60,012 nt of DNA from Kitasatospora phosalacinea (GTDB lineage Bacteria; Actinomycetota; Actinomycetes; Streptomycetales; Streptomycetaceae): the NCBI RefSeq assembly GCF_030268885.1, contig NZ_BSSA01000038.1, positions 15,651-75,662 on the forward strand, given 5' to 3'. Under the pieces are notes generated by a model. That model ran no database searches, was not told where the DNA came from, and saw only the letters and a program-made list of their open reading frames with translations. Position numbers and translations under genes: made by a program. Positions 49,257 through 58,312 of the stretch are shown here, piece after piece (position 1 is the first letter of the stretch; every line of letters begins with the position of its first letter).

Positions 49257-50556
49257 ACGGACCGTCCCATCGACGGCGGACGGGTTACCGCCCCGGCACA
49301 CGGCCCGCGGCTTCGACGCAGACCCGCTCGGTGTTCTGGACGAGGGCCACCGCCAGCACGGGCCGGTGTTCCGGATGGCGGTCGACGGCATGGAGACCGT
49401 GCTGGTCGGCACCTGGGCCGGGCTGGGTGAGCTCTTCGCAGCCGAGCGCGGCCACCTGGAGGTGCTCAACACCCCTCTGGTGCACGACCTGTTCGGTCAT
49501 GCGCTCTTCAACCTCACCGGGGATGGCCACGGCGAGGCGCGGCGTCGGCTGCGGACCGCGCTGTCCGGGCGGGCGCTGCCCTGCTTCGTGCCGGCCCTGC
49601 TGGAGGTGACCGCCCCCGTGGCGGCCCGGTGGGCTCAGCGCGGTACGCGGGATCTGCACCGGGAGGTGCGGGAGTTGACCGGCTCCATGAGCGCCCGCGC
49701 CCTGCTCGGGATCGTGCCGGGGGAGACGGACGCGGCGGCGTTCGCCTCTGACTTCGAGCGGTTCGTCGGGGCGACCGGCGCGCCGCCGGGGCCGGCCAGG
49801 TTCGCGACCGCGCGGTACTGGGCGGGGCGCGCCGCGCGGCGGCGACTGCACGATCTGTTCGCCCGGCGGGCCGCCGCGGCCATCCGGGTCGCGTCTGCCG
49901 ACTCGGCACTCGCCGGCTTGGTGGCCGCCTTCGATGACGCCCCGGCGGCAGCGGGGCCGCTGGCGGACCATCTGCTGGCGCTGCTGATCGCCGCACGGGA
50001 GACAACGGCGAGCCTGGCCACCTGGTGCCTGGTGGAGCTTGCCAACCACCCGGAGCATGCCCGGCTCGCGGCAGCGGAGGCCCGCGCGGTGTCGGCGGAG
50101 CCGGACCTGCTGGTGCGACGCGACGCGCTGCCGGTGCTGAAGTCGGTGCTCGCCGAGACCCAGCGCCTGCACTCGCCGAACCTGCTGTCGATGCGGGAGA
50201 CGGTCTGCCCCGTGACATTGGGCGGCCACCGGATCGAGGCGGGCACGCGGGTGGCCTACTCACCGTCCGCCGGGCACTTCGACCCCGACACCTTCCCGGA
50301 GCCCTACGCCTTCCGGCCGGGCCGCTTCGTCGCCGAGCAGGCCCACCGGTCACGGCTGTGGGCGTTCGGCGGCGGCGCGCACGCCTGCCTGGGCCGGCCG
50401 CTCGCCGAACTGATGGCCCTGACCGTCATGACCTCCGTTCTGTATCGCGGGCTTCCACAGCTGCCCGACGGCCCGCCCACCCGGTTCCGCCACCGGCCTG
50501 CCAAGGCTCCCATCGACCCGCTGTCCTTCGCCCTCGACCAGGAGCCCGCTTCGTGA
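49249..50556 (+). CDS. Cytochrome P450
   Basis: 435 residues from GTG 49249, eight bases inside the end of the radical SAM gene. Heme site FGGGAHACLGRPLAE (Cys380), ExxR at 303-306 (ETQR) and I-helix LIAARETTASL (248-253) are all present; the usual Gly of the I-helix AGxxTT is Arg. No membrane anchor, as in soluble bacterial P450s. It should oxidise an intermediate of the cluster product. Leu13 is encoded by TTA (49285-49287), so translation may need the bldA tRNA. Confidence 0.92.
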   Translation: MSERTVPSTADGLPPRHTARGFDADPLGVLDEGHRQHGPVFRMAVDGMETVLVGTWAGLGELFAAERGHLEVLNTPLVHDLFGHALFNLTGDGHGEARRRLRTALSGRALPCFVPALLEVTAPVAARWAQRGTRDLHREVRELTGSMSARALLGIVPGETDAAAFASDFERFVGATGAPPGPARFATARYWAGRAARRRLHDLFARRAAAAIRVASADSALAGLVAAFDDAPAAAGPLADHLLALLIAARETTASLATWCLVELANHPEHARLAAAEARAVSAEPDLLVRRDALPVLKSVLAETQRLHSPNLLSMRETVCPVTLGGHRIEAGTRVAYSPSAGHFDPDTFPEPYAFRPGRFVAEQAHRSRLWAFGGGAHACLGRPLAELMALTVMTSVLYRGLPQLPDGPPTRFRHRPAKAPIDPLSFALDQEPAS

Positions 50557-51833
50557 CCCGCACCCCGCCCGACGCACTCGCCGTCCTCCAGCAGGCCGCC
50601 GCCCAGCACGCGGCCGGCCGGCACCGGCTGCACCTGGTGCCCAGCGAGAACGGACTGTCGCTGGCTGCCCGCATCCCGCACCTGATGGACGCCGCCGTCC
50701 GCTACGCCTTCCCTGGAGACGGGACCGAGAACTGGGCCTGGCCGGGCCGCCAGGACCTCGTCGCGGTTGAGCAGGCCGCCGCACAGCGGCTGGGCGCGCA
50801 GCTGGGGGCCGAGCATGTAAACCTCAAACCGGTATCCGGGGTGTCGGCGCTCACGGTCGCACTGTCCGCGCTGGCCGACCCCGGTGCGACCGCGTTCAAC
50901 CTCGCCGAGCGCGACGGCGGGCACGGCTCGACCCGCTTCATCGGCACCCGGCTGGGACTGCAGATGCGCGACCTGCCCGTTGACACGGCCACCTGCACCC
51001 CCGACCTGGAAGCCCTCGCCCGCCTACTTGAGACCGAGCCGCGGCCGCAGCTGGTGTACCTGGACGCGTTCATGTGCCTGTTCCCTGTGGACCTGCCCGG
51101 CCTTCGGGAGGTGGTCGGCCCCGAGACGGTGATCCACTACGACGCCTCCCACACCCTGGGCCTGATCGCCGGAGGCGCCTGGCAGAACCCGCTCGCCGAG
51201 GGCGCGGATAGTTTCGGCGGCTCCACTCACAAGACCTACCCGGGCCCGCACAAGGGCCTGCTGGCCACCAACGACGCCAGTCTCGCGGCCCGGCTGGACG
51301 AGCATGCCTCGCACTTCGTCTCCCACCATCACCCGGCCGACGTCGTCGCCCTGGCCGTAGCCGCCGCCGAGATGGACGCCCGCGGCCGGCAGTACGCGCA
51401 CGCCACCGTCGCCAACGCCCGGAGCCTGGGCGCGAAGCTGGCCGAGCGCGGGTTCACGGTATGCGGGGAGAAGGCCGGATTCACCGACTGCCACCAACTG
51501 TGGATCGACATCGCCCCGCTGATGGACGCCGAGCAGGCCTCCCGCCGCCTCTTCGAGACCGGGATCGTCGTCAACGCGATTCCGCTGCCGCACATCACCG
51601 CCGACGCCGGGCTACGCCTGGGCATGCAGGAGGTTACCTGGGCCGGGATGCGCGAGGACTGCATCGACGAGCTGGCGGCCATCTTCACCGCCGTGCTGCG
51701 AGACCGGGTGGATCCGGCGGCCGTCGCGCCCCGCACCTGGGCACTGGCCGAAGTGTTCCAGCCGGACGACAGCACGGACGAGCAGGTGCTGCGCATCGCA
51801 CTCGCCGCCGCCGGGATCGGCGGTGGAGAGTGA
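50553..51833 (+). CDS. SHMT-like PLP enzyme
   Basis: 426 residues; GTG 50553 overlaps the P450 stop (GTGA). PLP features match serine hydroxymethyltransferase: Lys227 in GGSTHKTYPGPHKG, Asp197/His200 in HYDASHTLG and the LVPSENGLS start (SHMT: PSEN). The protein is shorter than SHMT and diverges at folate-binding regions, so it may be an aldolase/transaldolase on a beta-hydroxy amino acid, as known for LipK-type enzymes of nucleoside antibiotic pathways. Such a role here is inference. Confidence 0.83.
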   Translation: MTRTPPDALAVLQQAAAQHAAGRHRLHLVPSENGLSLAARIPHLMDAAVRYAFPGDGTENWAWPGRQDLVAVEQAAAQRLGAQLGAEHVNLKPVSGVSALTVALSALADPGATAFNLAERDGGHGSTRFIGTRLGLQMRDLPVDTATCTPDLEALARLLETEPRPQLVYLDAFMCLFPVDLPGLREVVGPETVIHYDASHTLGLIAGGAWQNPLAEGADSFGGSTHKTYPGPHKGLLATNDASLAARLDEHASHFVSHHHPADVVALAVAAAEMDARGRQYAHATVANARSLGAKLAERGFTVCGEKAGFTDCHQLWIDIAPLMDAEQASRRLFETGIVVNAIPLPHITADAGLRLGMQEVTWAGMREDCIDELAAIFTAVLRDRVDPAAVAPRTWALAEVFQPDDSTDEQVLRIALAAAGIGGGE

Positions 51834-52999
51834 TCCCGGAGCAGATCCCGGGCAAGGGCGCCTTCCTCGGGCCCGACCACACCATCGAGAGCTTCGAGAT
51901 CCGGCCGGACTGTCGGCACTTCGCGGGCGGGATGCCCTGCCGTCACTGGCGGCCGTGCCACGGCTGCCCGCACCATGACCCGGTCGATCACCGGGTGCTG
52001 ATCGTGATGCTCGGCCTTCTGGGCGACATGCTCATCGCCTCCCCGCTGCCCAAGCGGATCCGCGACGACCACCCACACGCGCACGTCACCTGGCTCGTCG
52101 ACGAGGCGAACGCTCCGATCCTTCGGATGAACCCCTACGTGGACGAGGTCCTTGTCCACGACTGGGAGGCCGCCGCCCAACTGCCGTCGCGCCGCTTCGA
52201 CGCGGTGTACTCCTTCGAGCGGACCCCATCGGCGGCGGCGCTGGTCGACCGGATCGAGGCCGGGCACAAGGCCGGGCTCGCCTTCGGCGGCCCCCATCAC
52301 GGCCTGTATCCGATGGGCCCGGCCGCGGAGCAGTTCTTCCGGCAGAACACCTGGAACGACTACCGCACCACCACCAACGTCCAGACGTGGACGGAGCTGT
52401 ACTTCGCGGTCGCCGGATACGAGTACGCCGGCGAGCCGTACGTCCTGGCGGTGCCGGAGGGTGCCAGGCGGCGGGCGGCCGGGCTGCTCGAGGAGCGCAC
52501 CGGACCGCGGGTGTGCCTGAACCTGGGCGGGTCGCTGCCCACGAAGCTGTGGCCGAACCGGCACTGGGCTGACCTCGCCGACGCGCTCCTGGACCACGGC
52601 GCGCAGCTGGCGATCCTGGGCGGCCCGACCGACCAGGCGGCGTGCGAGGCGCTGGTGACGCACCTGCGGATGCGCGGCGCCGACGAGTCCAGGGTCGCGT
52701 ACGCCCCACTGAGTCTGGAGGAGGCGTCCGCACTGCCGGGTCTGGTCGACGTGGTGGTGACCGGCGACTCCTTCGGCTTCCACCTCGCGCTCGCGCACAC
52801 CAAGCCGACTGTGCTGCTGCTCGGGCCAAGCAACGGCGCCGAGGTCATCCCCAAGCACGTCACCAACGTCACCGCGCTGCGCTCGACGCTGGCCTGCTCG
52901 CCGTGCGCCCACCAGGTCGCCTGCGGCGGGGTCGGCGGCTGCATGGACACCATCGACCCGGCCACCGTCCGCAAGGCGACCCTCGACCACCTGACCTGA
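51830..52999 (+). CDS. Family 9 glycosyltransferase (heptosyltransferase-like)
   Basis: 389 residues; GTG 51830 overlaps the SHMT-like stop (GTGA). GT9 features: VLIVMLGLLGDMLIASPLPKRI at the N-terminal Rossmann start, RVCLNLGGSLPTKLWPNRHW and VTGDSFGFHLALAHTKPTVLLLGPSN for sugar-nucleotide binding, and the C-terminal CSPCAHQVACGGVGGCM. An N-terminal extension, CRHFAGGMPCRHWRPCHGC, carries four Cys and could bind zinc or a cluster, which is not usual in LPS heptosyltransferases. With ADP-heptose genes nearby it probably transfers a heptose. Confidence 0.85.
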   Translation: MIPEQIPGKGAFLGPDHTIESFEIRPDCRHFAGGMPCRHWRPCHGCPHHDPVDHRVLIVMLGLLGDMLIASPLPKRIRDDHPHAHVTWLVDEANAPILRMNPYVDEVLVHDWEAAAQLPSRRFDAVYSFERTPSAAALVDRIEAGHKAGLAFGGPHHGLYPMGPAAEQFFRQNTWNDYRTTTNVQTWTELYFAVAGYEYAGEPYVLAVPEGARRRAAGLLEERTGPRVCLNLGGSLPTKLWPNRHWADLADALLDHGAQLAILGGPTDQAACEALVTHLRMRGADESRVAYAPLSLEEASALPGLVDVVVTGDSFGFHLALAHTKPTVLLLGPSNGAEVIPKHVTNVTALRSTLACSPCAHQVACGGVGGCMDTIDPATVRKATLDHLT

Positions 53000-53012
53000 C
53001 CATCCGCCCGCA

Positions 53013-53029
53013 CCCGGCCACGTGCCGGG
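53013..53029 (+). terminator. Small hairpin after the glycosyltransferase gene
   Basis: cccggc (53013-53018), loop cacgt, gccggg (53024-53029) between the glycosyltransferase stop and the carbamoyltransferase ribosome site. Weak; may only modulate read-through. Confidence 0.3.
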
Positions 53030-53061
53030 GATGGGCGACTTGCGAGAAGGAGTGATCCGCG

Positions 53062-54783
53062 TTGGGAATCGTGCTGGGGTTGGGCGGACCGTACTACCAC
53101 GACGCCTCTGCCTGCCTGGTCATCGACGGCCACGTCGTCGCCTTCGCCGAGGAGGAGCGGTTCTCCCGCCGCAAGCACCACAAGGACTCCCGCTCCTGCG
53201 CCGTGGCCGCCGCCTACTGCCTCGCGGAGGCCGGAATCACCCTGGACCAGGTGGACGAGATCGCCATCGCCTTCAACCCCACCTGGCCCGAGCCCAGCGA
53301 CACCTGCACCGACAGCGAGCTGATCGCCGAACTCCTCGACCCCACCCTGTTCGGCCACCACCGACCCCGCCAGGTCACCGTGATCGAGCACCACCTCGCG
53401 CACGCCGCCTCCGCCTTCCACCCGAGCGGCTTCGACGAGGCTGCCGTCCTGGTGGTCGACGGCTCCGGCGACGGCATTTCCGCCACCCTCGCCCACGGCA
53501 CCACCAGCGGATGCAAGGTCCTGCGCCAGTTCCCCTTCTCCCAATCCCTGGGCTGGTTCTACGAGACCGTGGCCGAACACCTCGGGCTCGGCGACTGGAC
53601 CAGCTCCGGCAAGCTCATGGGCCTGGCCGGCTACGGCAACCCCGACCGCTACCAGCTGAACTTCCTCACCCCCCGCGCCGGCGGCTACCACCTGGACCTG
53701 TCCCGCTACGGAATCCGCCCCGACGAGAGCGTCGACGACCAATACACCGACCTTCGCTACTACCGCCGCCTCAAGACCGCCTACGCCACCGCGTACACCG
53801 ACCTCGGCATCCCTCCGCACCGCCGCGCCCGCACCTACACCGGCGGCCGGGTCATCCCGGACACGGGCTACCGGCCCGACCACGCCGACCTCGCCGCCAG
53901 CGCGCAGCGCCTGCTGGAGCAGTGCCTGACCGAGCTGGCCCGCGAGGCCCTCACCGCCACCGGTGCCACCCGGTTGTGCGTGGCCGGCGGGGTCGGGCTG
54001 AACTGCTCCGCCAACGGCCGCCTCGCCGCCCTCCGTGGCGTAGAGGAGCTGTTCGTCCAGCCGGCCGCCGGGGATGCCGGCTGCGCCATCGGCGCGGCGC
54101 TCGAGGTCGCGCTGCGCCGCGGCGACCTCACCCTGCCCGGGCCCGCGATGACCACCGCCGCCCTCGGCCCCGCCTTCGACCCGGGCACCATCCGCGCCCT
54201 CCTGGACGACTACGGCCTGGCATACCGGGACCACGGCGACGACCTGCCGACCGCCGCCGCCGGGCATATCGCGCTCGGGCGCACCGTCGGCTGGTTCCAG
54301 GGCCGCATGGAAGCCGGCCCCCGCGCGCTCGGCCGCCGCAGTATCCTCGCAGATCCCCAGCACACGCAGACCCGCGACCACATCAACGACCGCGTCAAGC
54401 ACCGGGAGTCGTGGCGGCCCCTTGCCCCGGCCCTCCTGGAGGACGCCGCGCCCAACCTGATCGGCACCGCCGCCCCGCACCCGTTCATGATCGTTGCCCG
54501 GCAGGCCACCGACACCGCCCGCAAGTTGATCCCGGCCGCCGTACACACCGACGGCACGCTGCGCCCGCAGACCGTCGCCCGCGACGACACCGACCCGTAC
54601 GCCCGGTTGCTGGCCGCGTTCGCCGAGCAGACCGGCCGGCCACCCGCCCTGCTGAACACCAGCTTCAACCACGAGGCCGAGCCGATCGTGTGCAGCCCGC
54701 GCGACGCGGTCGCCACCTTCGCCGCCGGCCCGCTCGACGCCCTCGCGATCGGCCCGTTCCTCGTCCGCAAGGACAGGCCGTAG
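53062..54783 (+). CDS. NodU/CmcH-family carbamoyltransferase
   Basis: 573 residues from a TTG at 53062 with AAGGAG nine bases upstream. N-terminal Kae1-like domain: GLGGPYYHDASACLVIDG, FAEEERFSRRKHHKDS, EHHLAHAASAFHPSGF and VLVVDGSGDG, the metal and carbamoyl-adenylate site. C-terminal YrdC-like domain: GRMEAGPRALGRRSILADP, LNTSFNHEAEPIVCSPRDA. Both halves are intact. It transfers carbamoyl from carbamoyl phosphate through carbamoyl-AMP onto a hydroxyl, here most likely of the heptose or its aglycone. Confidence 0.92.
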   Translation: MGIVLGLGGPYYHDASACLVIDGHVVAFAEEERFSRRKHHKDSRSCAVAAAYCLAEAGITLDQVDEIAIAFNPTWPEPSDTCTDSELIAELLDPTLFGHHRPRQVTVIEHHLAHAASAFHPSGFDEAAVLVVDGSGDGISATLAHGTTSGCKVLRQFPFSQSLGWFYETVAEHLGLGDWTSSGKLMGLAGYGNPDRYQLNFLTPRAGGYHLDLSRYGIRPDESVDDQYTDLRYYRRLKTAYATAYTDLGIPPHRRARTYTGGRVIPDTGYRPDHADLAASAQRLLEQCLTELAREALTATGATRLCVAGGVGLNCSANGRLAALRGVEELFVQPAAGDAGCAIGAALEVALRRGDLTLPGPAMTTAALGPAFDPGTIRALLDDYGLAYRDHGDDLPTAAAGHIALGRTVGWFQGRMEAGPRALGRRSILADPQHTQTRDHINDRVKHRESWRPLAPALLEDAAPNLIGTAAPHPFMIVARQATDTARKLIPAAVHTDGTLRPQTVARDDTDPYARLLAAFAEQTGRPPALLNTSFNHEAEPIVCSPRDAVATFAAGPLDALAIGPFLVRKDRP

Positions 54784-54872
54784 CTGACTGTGCGACACGA
54801 CCCGCTCACAGCCGGTACGTTGAGGCCCGGCCCTGGCCATCATCCGCAGCAAGCGAAGGACCGATTCCCGCG

Positions 54873-56258
54873 ATGACCAGCACAACCTCCCCCGCTCAGA
54901 GCACCGCCGAACGGCTGCGCGCCGAGCACGGCCCGGCGCTCACCCTCGGCGACGACTGCGACCTGCCCAACGACCTCCAGGTCGAGATCGACCAGGGAGC
55001 CCACCTGACGATCGGCGACCGGGTCTCCATCCGCCGCGGATCCACCATCCAGGTCCACCGCGGCGCCACCGTCGCCATCGGCGCGGACGTCGCCATAGGA
55101 GAACACACCTTCATCTCCGCCATGGCCGGCATCCGCATCGGCGACGGCGCGGCCCTGTCGAACATGTGCGACCTGCACGACCACAACCACCGCCCCCGCA
55201 CCGCGGCGCACGTACCGACCGGGCAGCTCGTGCCGTGGGCGTCCGGGTTCGAGGCCGCGCCGATCGTCATCGAACCCGGCGCGATCCTCTCCAACAAGGT
55301 CACCGTCACCGCCGGCGTTCGCATCGGGGCCAACGTGCTCGTCGGCGCGAACGCGGTCGTCTCCCACAGCATCGCTCCCGACACCGTCGCCACGGGCGTC
55401 CCGGCCGGTGTTCGGCGCCGCTTCGACGGCGCGCGCGTGCCGCGCGAGGACCGGCGCAGCCTGACCGTGGGCTTCTTCGGCACCTCGATCATGGAACACC
55501 TGGAGGCGGTCAACGCCCAGATGACCACCCAGGCCAACCTGCCCGAGATCGGCTCGAAGGTCACCGTCGAGGGCTGGCACCAGCGCGGCTGGGTCCACCG
55601 CCTCGCGCTGTCCCTGCGCGCCGCCTGGCCGCACGTCGGCCTCGACCTCCGTAACCACGGCGAGGGCGGCGCCACCAGCCGGGACATCGCCGGCATCGTC
55701 GATGGCGACCGGGCCACCACCGGCACCGACTACGACCTGGTGTTCCTCGGCTGCGGCATCAACGACGTCTGGCGCCGCTTCCAGAACCGGATGGCCGAGG
55801 CGGTCGACCTCGACGAGTACACCCGGCACTTCAACATGATGCTGGACCAGCTCAGCGGCTACACCCGCCGGATCATCGTCATCTCCGAGACCCCGTTCGG
55901 GCCCATCGAGTCGCCGGAGACCGTGGCCGACATGAACACCGAACTCGGCCGCTACAACGAGGCCGCCGCCAAGGCCGCCGCCGACCACGGCGCTCTCTTC
56001 CTCGACGTCTGGGCCCCGTTCACCGCAGCCGCCCGCCACCTCGCCCCTGCGGACGGCGAGGACGATCCGGGCAGCCTGTGGAGCGACGGGGTGCACCTGA
56101 CCGAGCTGGGCGACACCGTGCTGCTCCAACAGGCCGAGCAGTTCCTGGCCGAGCACCGGATCGTGGAGAAGCTCCTCGACTACCCGCTCCTGGAGCGCGA
56201 CGCCGCGCTCGCCACGTACGGCCCCATGTTCGCCCGGTACTGGCCGGCCCGTTCGTAA
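54873..56258 (+). CDS. Hexapeptide-repeat acyltransferase fused to an SGNH/GDSL esterase
   Basis: 461 residues from ATG 54873 (GAAGGA upstream). Residues ~1-185 form a left-handed beta-helix of hexapeptide repeats (LTIGDRVSIRRGSTI, VAIGADVAIGEHTFISAM) with NMCDLHDHNHRP and VTVTAGVRIGANVLVGANAVV as acetyltransferase marks. Residues ~195-430 are SGNH: Ser in VGFFGTSIMEH, Gly in NHGEGGATSRD, Asn in GCGINDVWRR, catalytic DxxH in LWSDGVHLTELGD. The block-I motif is GTS in place of GDS. The product could both add and remove an acyl group, or use the SGNH half as an acyltransferase. Confidence 0.83.
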   Translation: MTSTTSPAQSTAERLRAEHGPALTLGDDCDLPNDLQVEIDQGAHLTIGDRVSIRRGSTIQVHRGATVAIGADVAIGEHTFISAMAGIRIGDGAALSNMCDLHDHNHRPRTAAHVPTGQLVPWASGFEAAPIVIEPGAILSNKVTVTAGVRIGANVLVGANAVVSHSIAPDTVATGVPAGVRRRFDGARVPREDRRSLTVGFFGTSIMEHLEAVNAQMTTQANLPEIGSKVTVEGWHQRGWVHRLALSLRAAWPHVGLDLRNHGEGGATSRDIAGIVDGDRATTGTDYDLVFLGCGINDVWRRFQNRMAEAVDLDEYTRHFNMMLDQLSGYTRRIIVISETPFGPIESPETVADMNTELGRYNEAAAKAAADHGALFLDVWAPFTAAARHLAPADGEDDPGSLWSDGVHLTELGDTVLLQQAEQFLAEHRIVEKLLDYPLLERDAALATYGPMFARYWPARS

Positions 56259-56265
56259 AACCGCA

Positions 56266-56301
56266 GGGCGTCCGGCGCTGGTCGGCCACCGCCGGACGCC
56301 C
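56266..56301 (+). terminator. Hairpin between the esterase and GmhA-HldE genes
   Basis: gggcgtccggc (56266-56276) and gccggacgccc (56291-56301) are perfect 11-bp inverted arms with a 14-base loop, starting eight bases after the TAA stop. It may be an attenuator within the cluster or an end of one transcription unit. Confidence 0.6.
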
Positions 56302-56350
56302 CGGCACCAAGTCGTCCCCTGCCCGCCACTTCCTTCGACGGAGCCGCCCC

Positions 56351-58312
56351 GTGACCCTGCCGGGCCGCGCGCACATACAGGCGCTCACCGCCGCGTTACC
56401 CCTGCTCGACACCAGCCGACTCCAGCAGTGGGGCCGCCTTCTCGCCGAACGGCTGCCCGCAGGCGGCCGGCTGCTGGTCGCGGGCAACGGAGGCAGCGCG
56501 GCCGAAGCCCAGCACCTGACCTCCGAGTTGGTCGGCCGCTTTCACGCCGAGCGGGCGCCACTGTCCGCCATCGCCCTGCACGCCGACTCCTCCTCGGTCA
56601 CCGCCATCACCAACGACTACGGCCCGAACGAGGTCTTCGCCCGGCAGGTCCGCGCCCACGGCCGGACCGGCGACGTCCTGCTGCTGCTCTCCACCTCCGG
56701 CACCAGCCCCAACGTGCTCGCCGCCGCCCACGCGGGCCGGGAGCTCGGCTTGACCGTCTGGGCGCTGACCGGCCCGGCCCCGAACCCGCTCGCCGACGCG
56801 AGCGACCAGGCCGTGTGCGTGGACGCCGGCCAGGTCGCCACCATCCAGGAATGCCATCTGGTCGCCGTGCACCTGCTGTGTGCGGCCGTCGACACCCACC
56901 TCACCGAACCGGAACCCGCCACGGGCGAGCAACCGGACCACGCACGGCGGCTGGTGGTCGTCGGCGATGTCCTGCTGGACCGCGACATCACCGGCACCGC
57001 AGACCGGCTCTCCCCGGAAGCCCCCGTTCCCGTCGTCGCCGACGCCCACGCCACCGACCGGCCGGGCGGCGCCGGCCTGGCCGCTATCCTCGCCGCCCGC
57101 CAGCCCGGCTGGCGCATCACCCTCGTATGCGGAATCGGCCAGGACGAACCCGGCGCTCGGGTCCGCGCGCTCCTGGACGACGCTGGAATCGAGGTCATCG
57201 ACCTCGCCACCAGCGGCACCACCCCGGTCAAAACCCGCGTCCGCGCCGCCGACCGCACCCTGCTCCGCTTCGACACGGATGCCGACCCGCTGCCGCTCGG
57301 CCCCCTCCCCGATCCCGTCTACACTCGGCTGGCCGAGGCCGCGGCCGTTCTGGTCTGCGACTACGGACGCGGCGTCACCTCCCACGACGACCTGCGTCAG
57401 GCCCTGAGCACCGCCGCCACCAAGTGTCCGCTGGTCTGGGATCCGCATCCCAAGGGCGCCGCACCGGTCCCCGGTACGGCCCTGGCCGTACCGAACGCGG
57501 ACGAAGCCCGCCTCCTCACGTGCCACGCCGACCAGCGCGACCTGACAGGCGACACCGCCCGGGCCGCACGGCTGCTGACCGCGTGGCCCGTCAAACAGGT
57601 GGCCATCACCCGGGGCCGCGACGGCGCAGTCCTGGTCGCCGACCCCGACGCCCATCCCCTGGTCGTCCCGGCCCGCCCGGCTGCCGGGGACTCCTGTGGC
57701 GCCGGCGACCAACTGGCCGTCACCGCCACCATGATGCTCGCCGCCGGACGCCTGCCCTCCCACGCCATCGCAGCGGCCGTCGACACCGCCACCGCCTACG
57801 TTGAAGCAGGCGGCCCCGCCTCCCTGACCACCCCGCCCGCCCCGGACCGCACGGACCCTCTGGAGCTGGCCGGCCGCATACGGGCACGCGGCGGGAAGGT
57901 GGTTGCTGCGGGCGGCTGCTTCGACCTGCTCCACGCCGGGCACCTCTCGCTCCTGGAGCAGGCCCGCCGCCTGGGCGACGCACTGATCGTGTGCATCAAC
58001 AGCGACGACTCCGTGCGCCGACTCAAGGGCCAGGACCGGCCGGTCGTCGGCGAGCGGGAACGCGCCGCGCTGCTCGCGGCGCTGGACCGCGTCGATGGCG
58101 TACTCGTTTTCGGCGAGGACACCCCCGAGAAGATCCTCGCTGAGCTGCGCCCTGACATCTGGGTCAAGGGCGGCGACTACGCGGGCCGGCGCATCGCTGA
58201 GGCCGACCTCGTGGAGAGCTGGGGCGGCGAAGTCGTTACTGTGCCCTACCTGGACGGCCACTCCACCACTACCCGGATCAACCACCTCACCCAGCAGGCA
58301 GGTGCCCGATGA
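56351..58312 (+). CDS. GmhA-HldE fusion: SIS isomerase, PfkB kinase and nucleotidyltransferase
   Basis: 653 residues from GTG 56351 with GGAG seven bases upstream. Domain one (~1-185) is a SIS phosphosugar isomerase (LLVAGNGGSAAEAQHLTSEL, LLLLSTSGTSPNVLAA), like GmhA. Domain two (~195-495) is a PfkB-type kinase (VVVGDVLLDRDITG, GDSCGAGDQLAVT, catalytic Asp retained). Domain three (~510-650) is a nucleotidyltransferase (AAGGCFDLLHAGHLSLLEQ, INSDDSVRRLKG). Together these convert sedoheptulose 7-phosphate to the bisphosphate and later to ADP-heptose. In E. coli GmhA is separate and HldE has two domains. Leu16 is TTA. Confidence 0.9.
   Translation: MTLPGRAHIQALTAALPLLDTSRLQQWGRLLAERLPAGGRLLVAGNGGSAAEAQHLTSELVGRFHAERAPLSAIALHADSSSVTAITNDYGPNEVFARQVRAHGRTGDVLLLLSTSGTSPNVLAAAHAGRELGLTVWALTGPAPNPLADASDQAVCVDAGQVATIQECHLVAVHLLCAAVDTHLTEPEPATGEQPDHARRLVVVGDVLLDRDITGTADRLSPEAPVPVVADAHATDRPGGAGLAAILAARQPGWRITLVCGIGQDEPGARVRALLDDAGIEVIDLATSGTTPVKTRVRAADRTLLRFDTDADPLPLGPLPDPVYTRLAEAAAVLVCDYGRGVTSHDDLRQALSTAATKCPLVWDPHPKGAAPVPGTALAVPNADEARLLTCHADQRDLTGDTARAARLLTAWPVKQVAITRGRDGAVLVADPDAHPLVVPARPAAGDSCGAGDQLAVTATMMLAAGRLPSHAIAAAVDTATAYVEAGGPASLTTPPAPDRTDPLELAGRIRARGGKVVAAGGCFDLLHAGHLSLLEQARRLGDALIVCINSDDSVRRLKGQDRPVVGERERAALLAALDRVDGVLVFGEDTPEKILAELRPDIWVKGGDYAGRRIAEADLVESWGGEVVTVPYLDGHSTTTRINHLTQQAGAR

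Noticed and set aside
53022..54872. Extension of the acyltransferase-esterase frame back to 53022
   Set aside because: Arg/Pro-rich out-of-frame reading of the carbamoyltransferase gene; the ATG at 54873 starts the recognisable protein.
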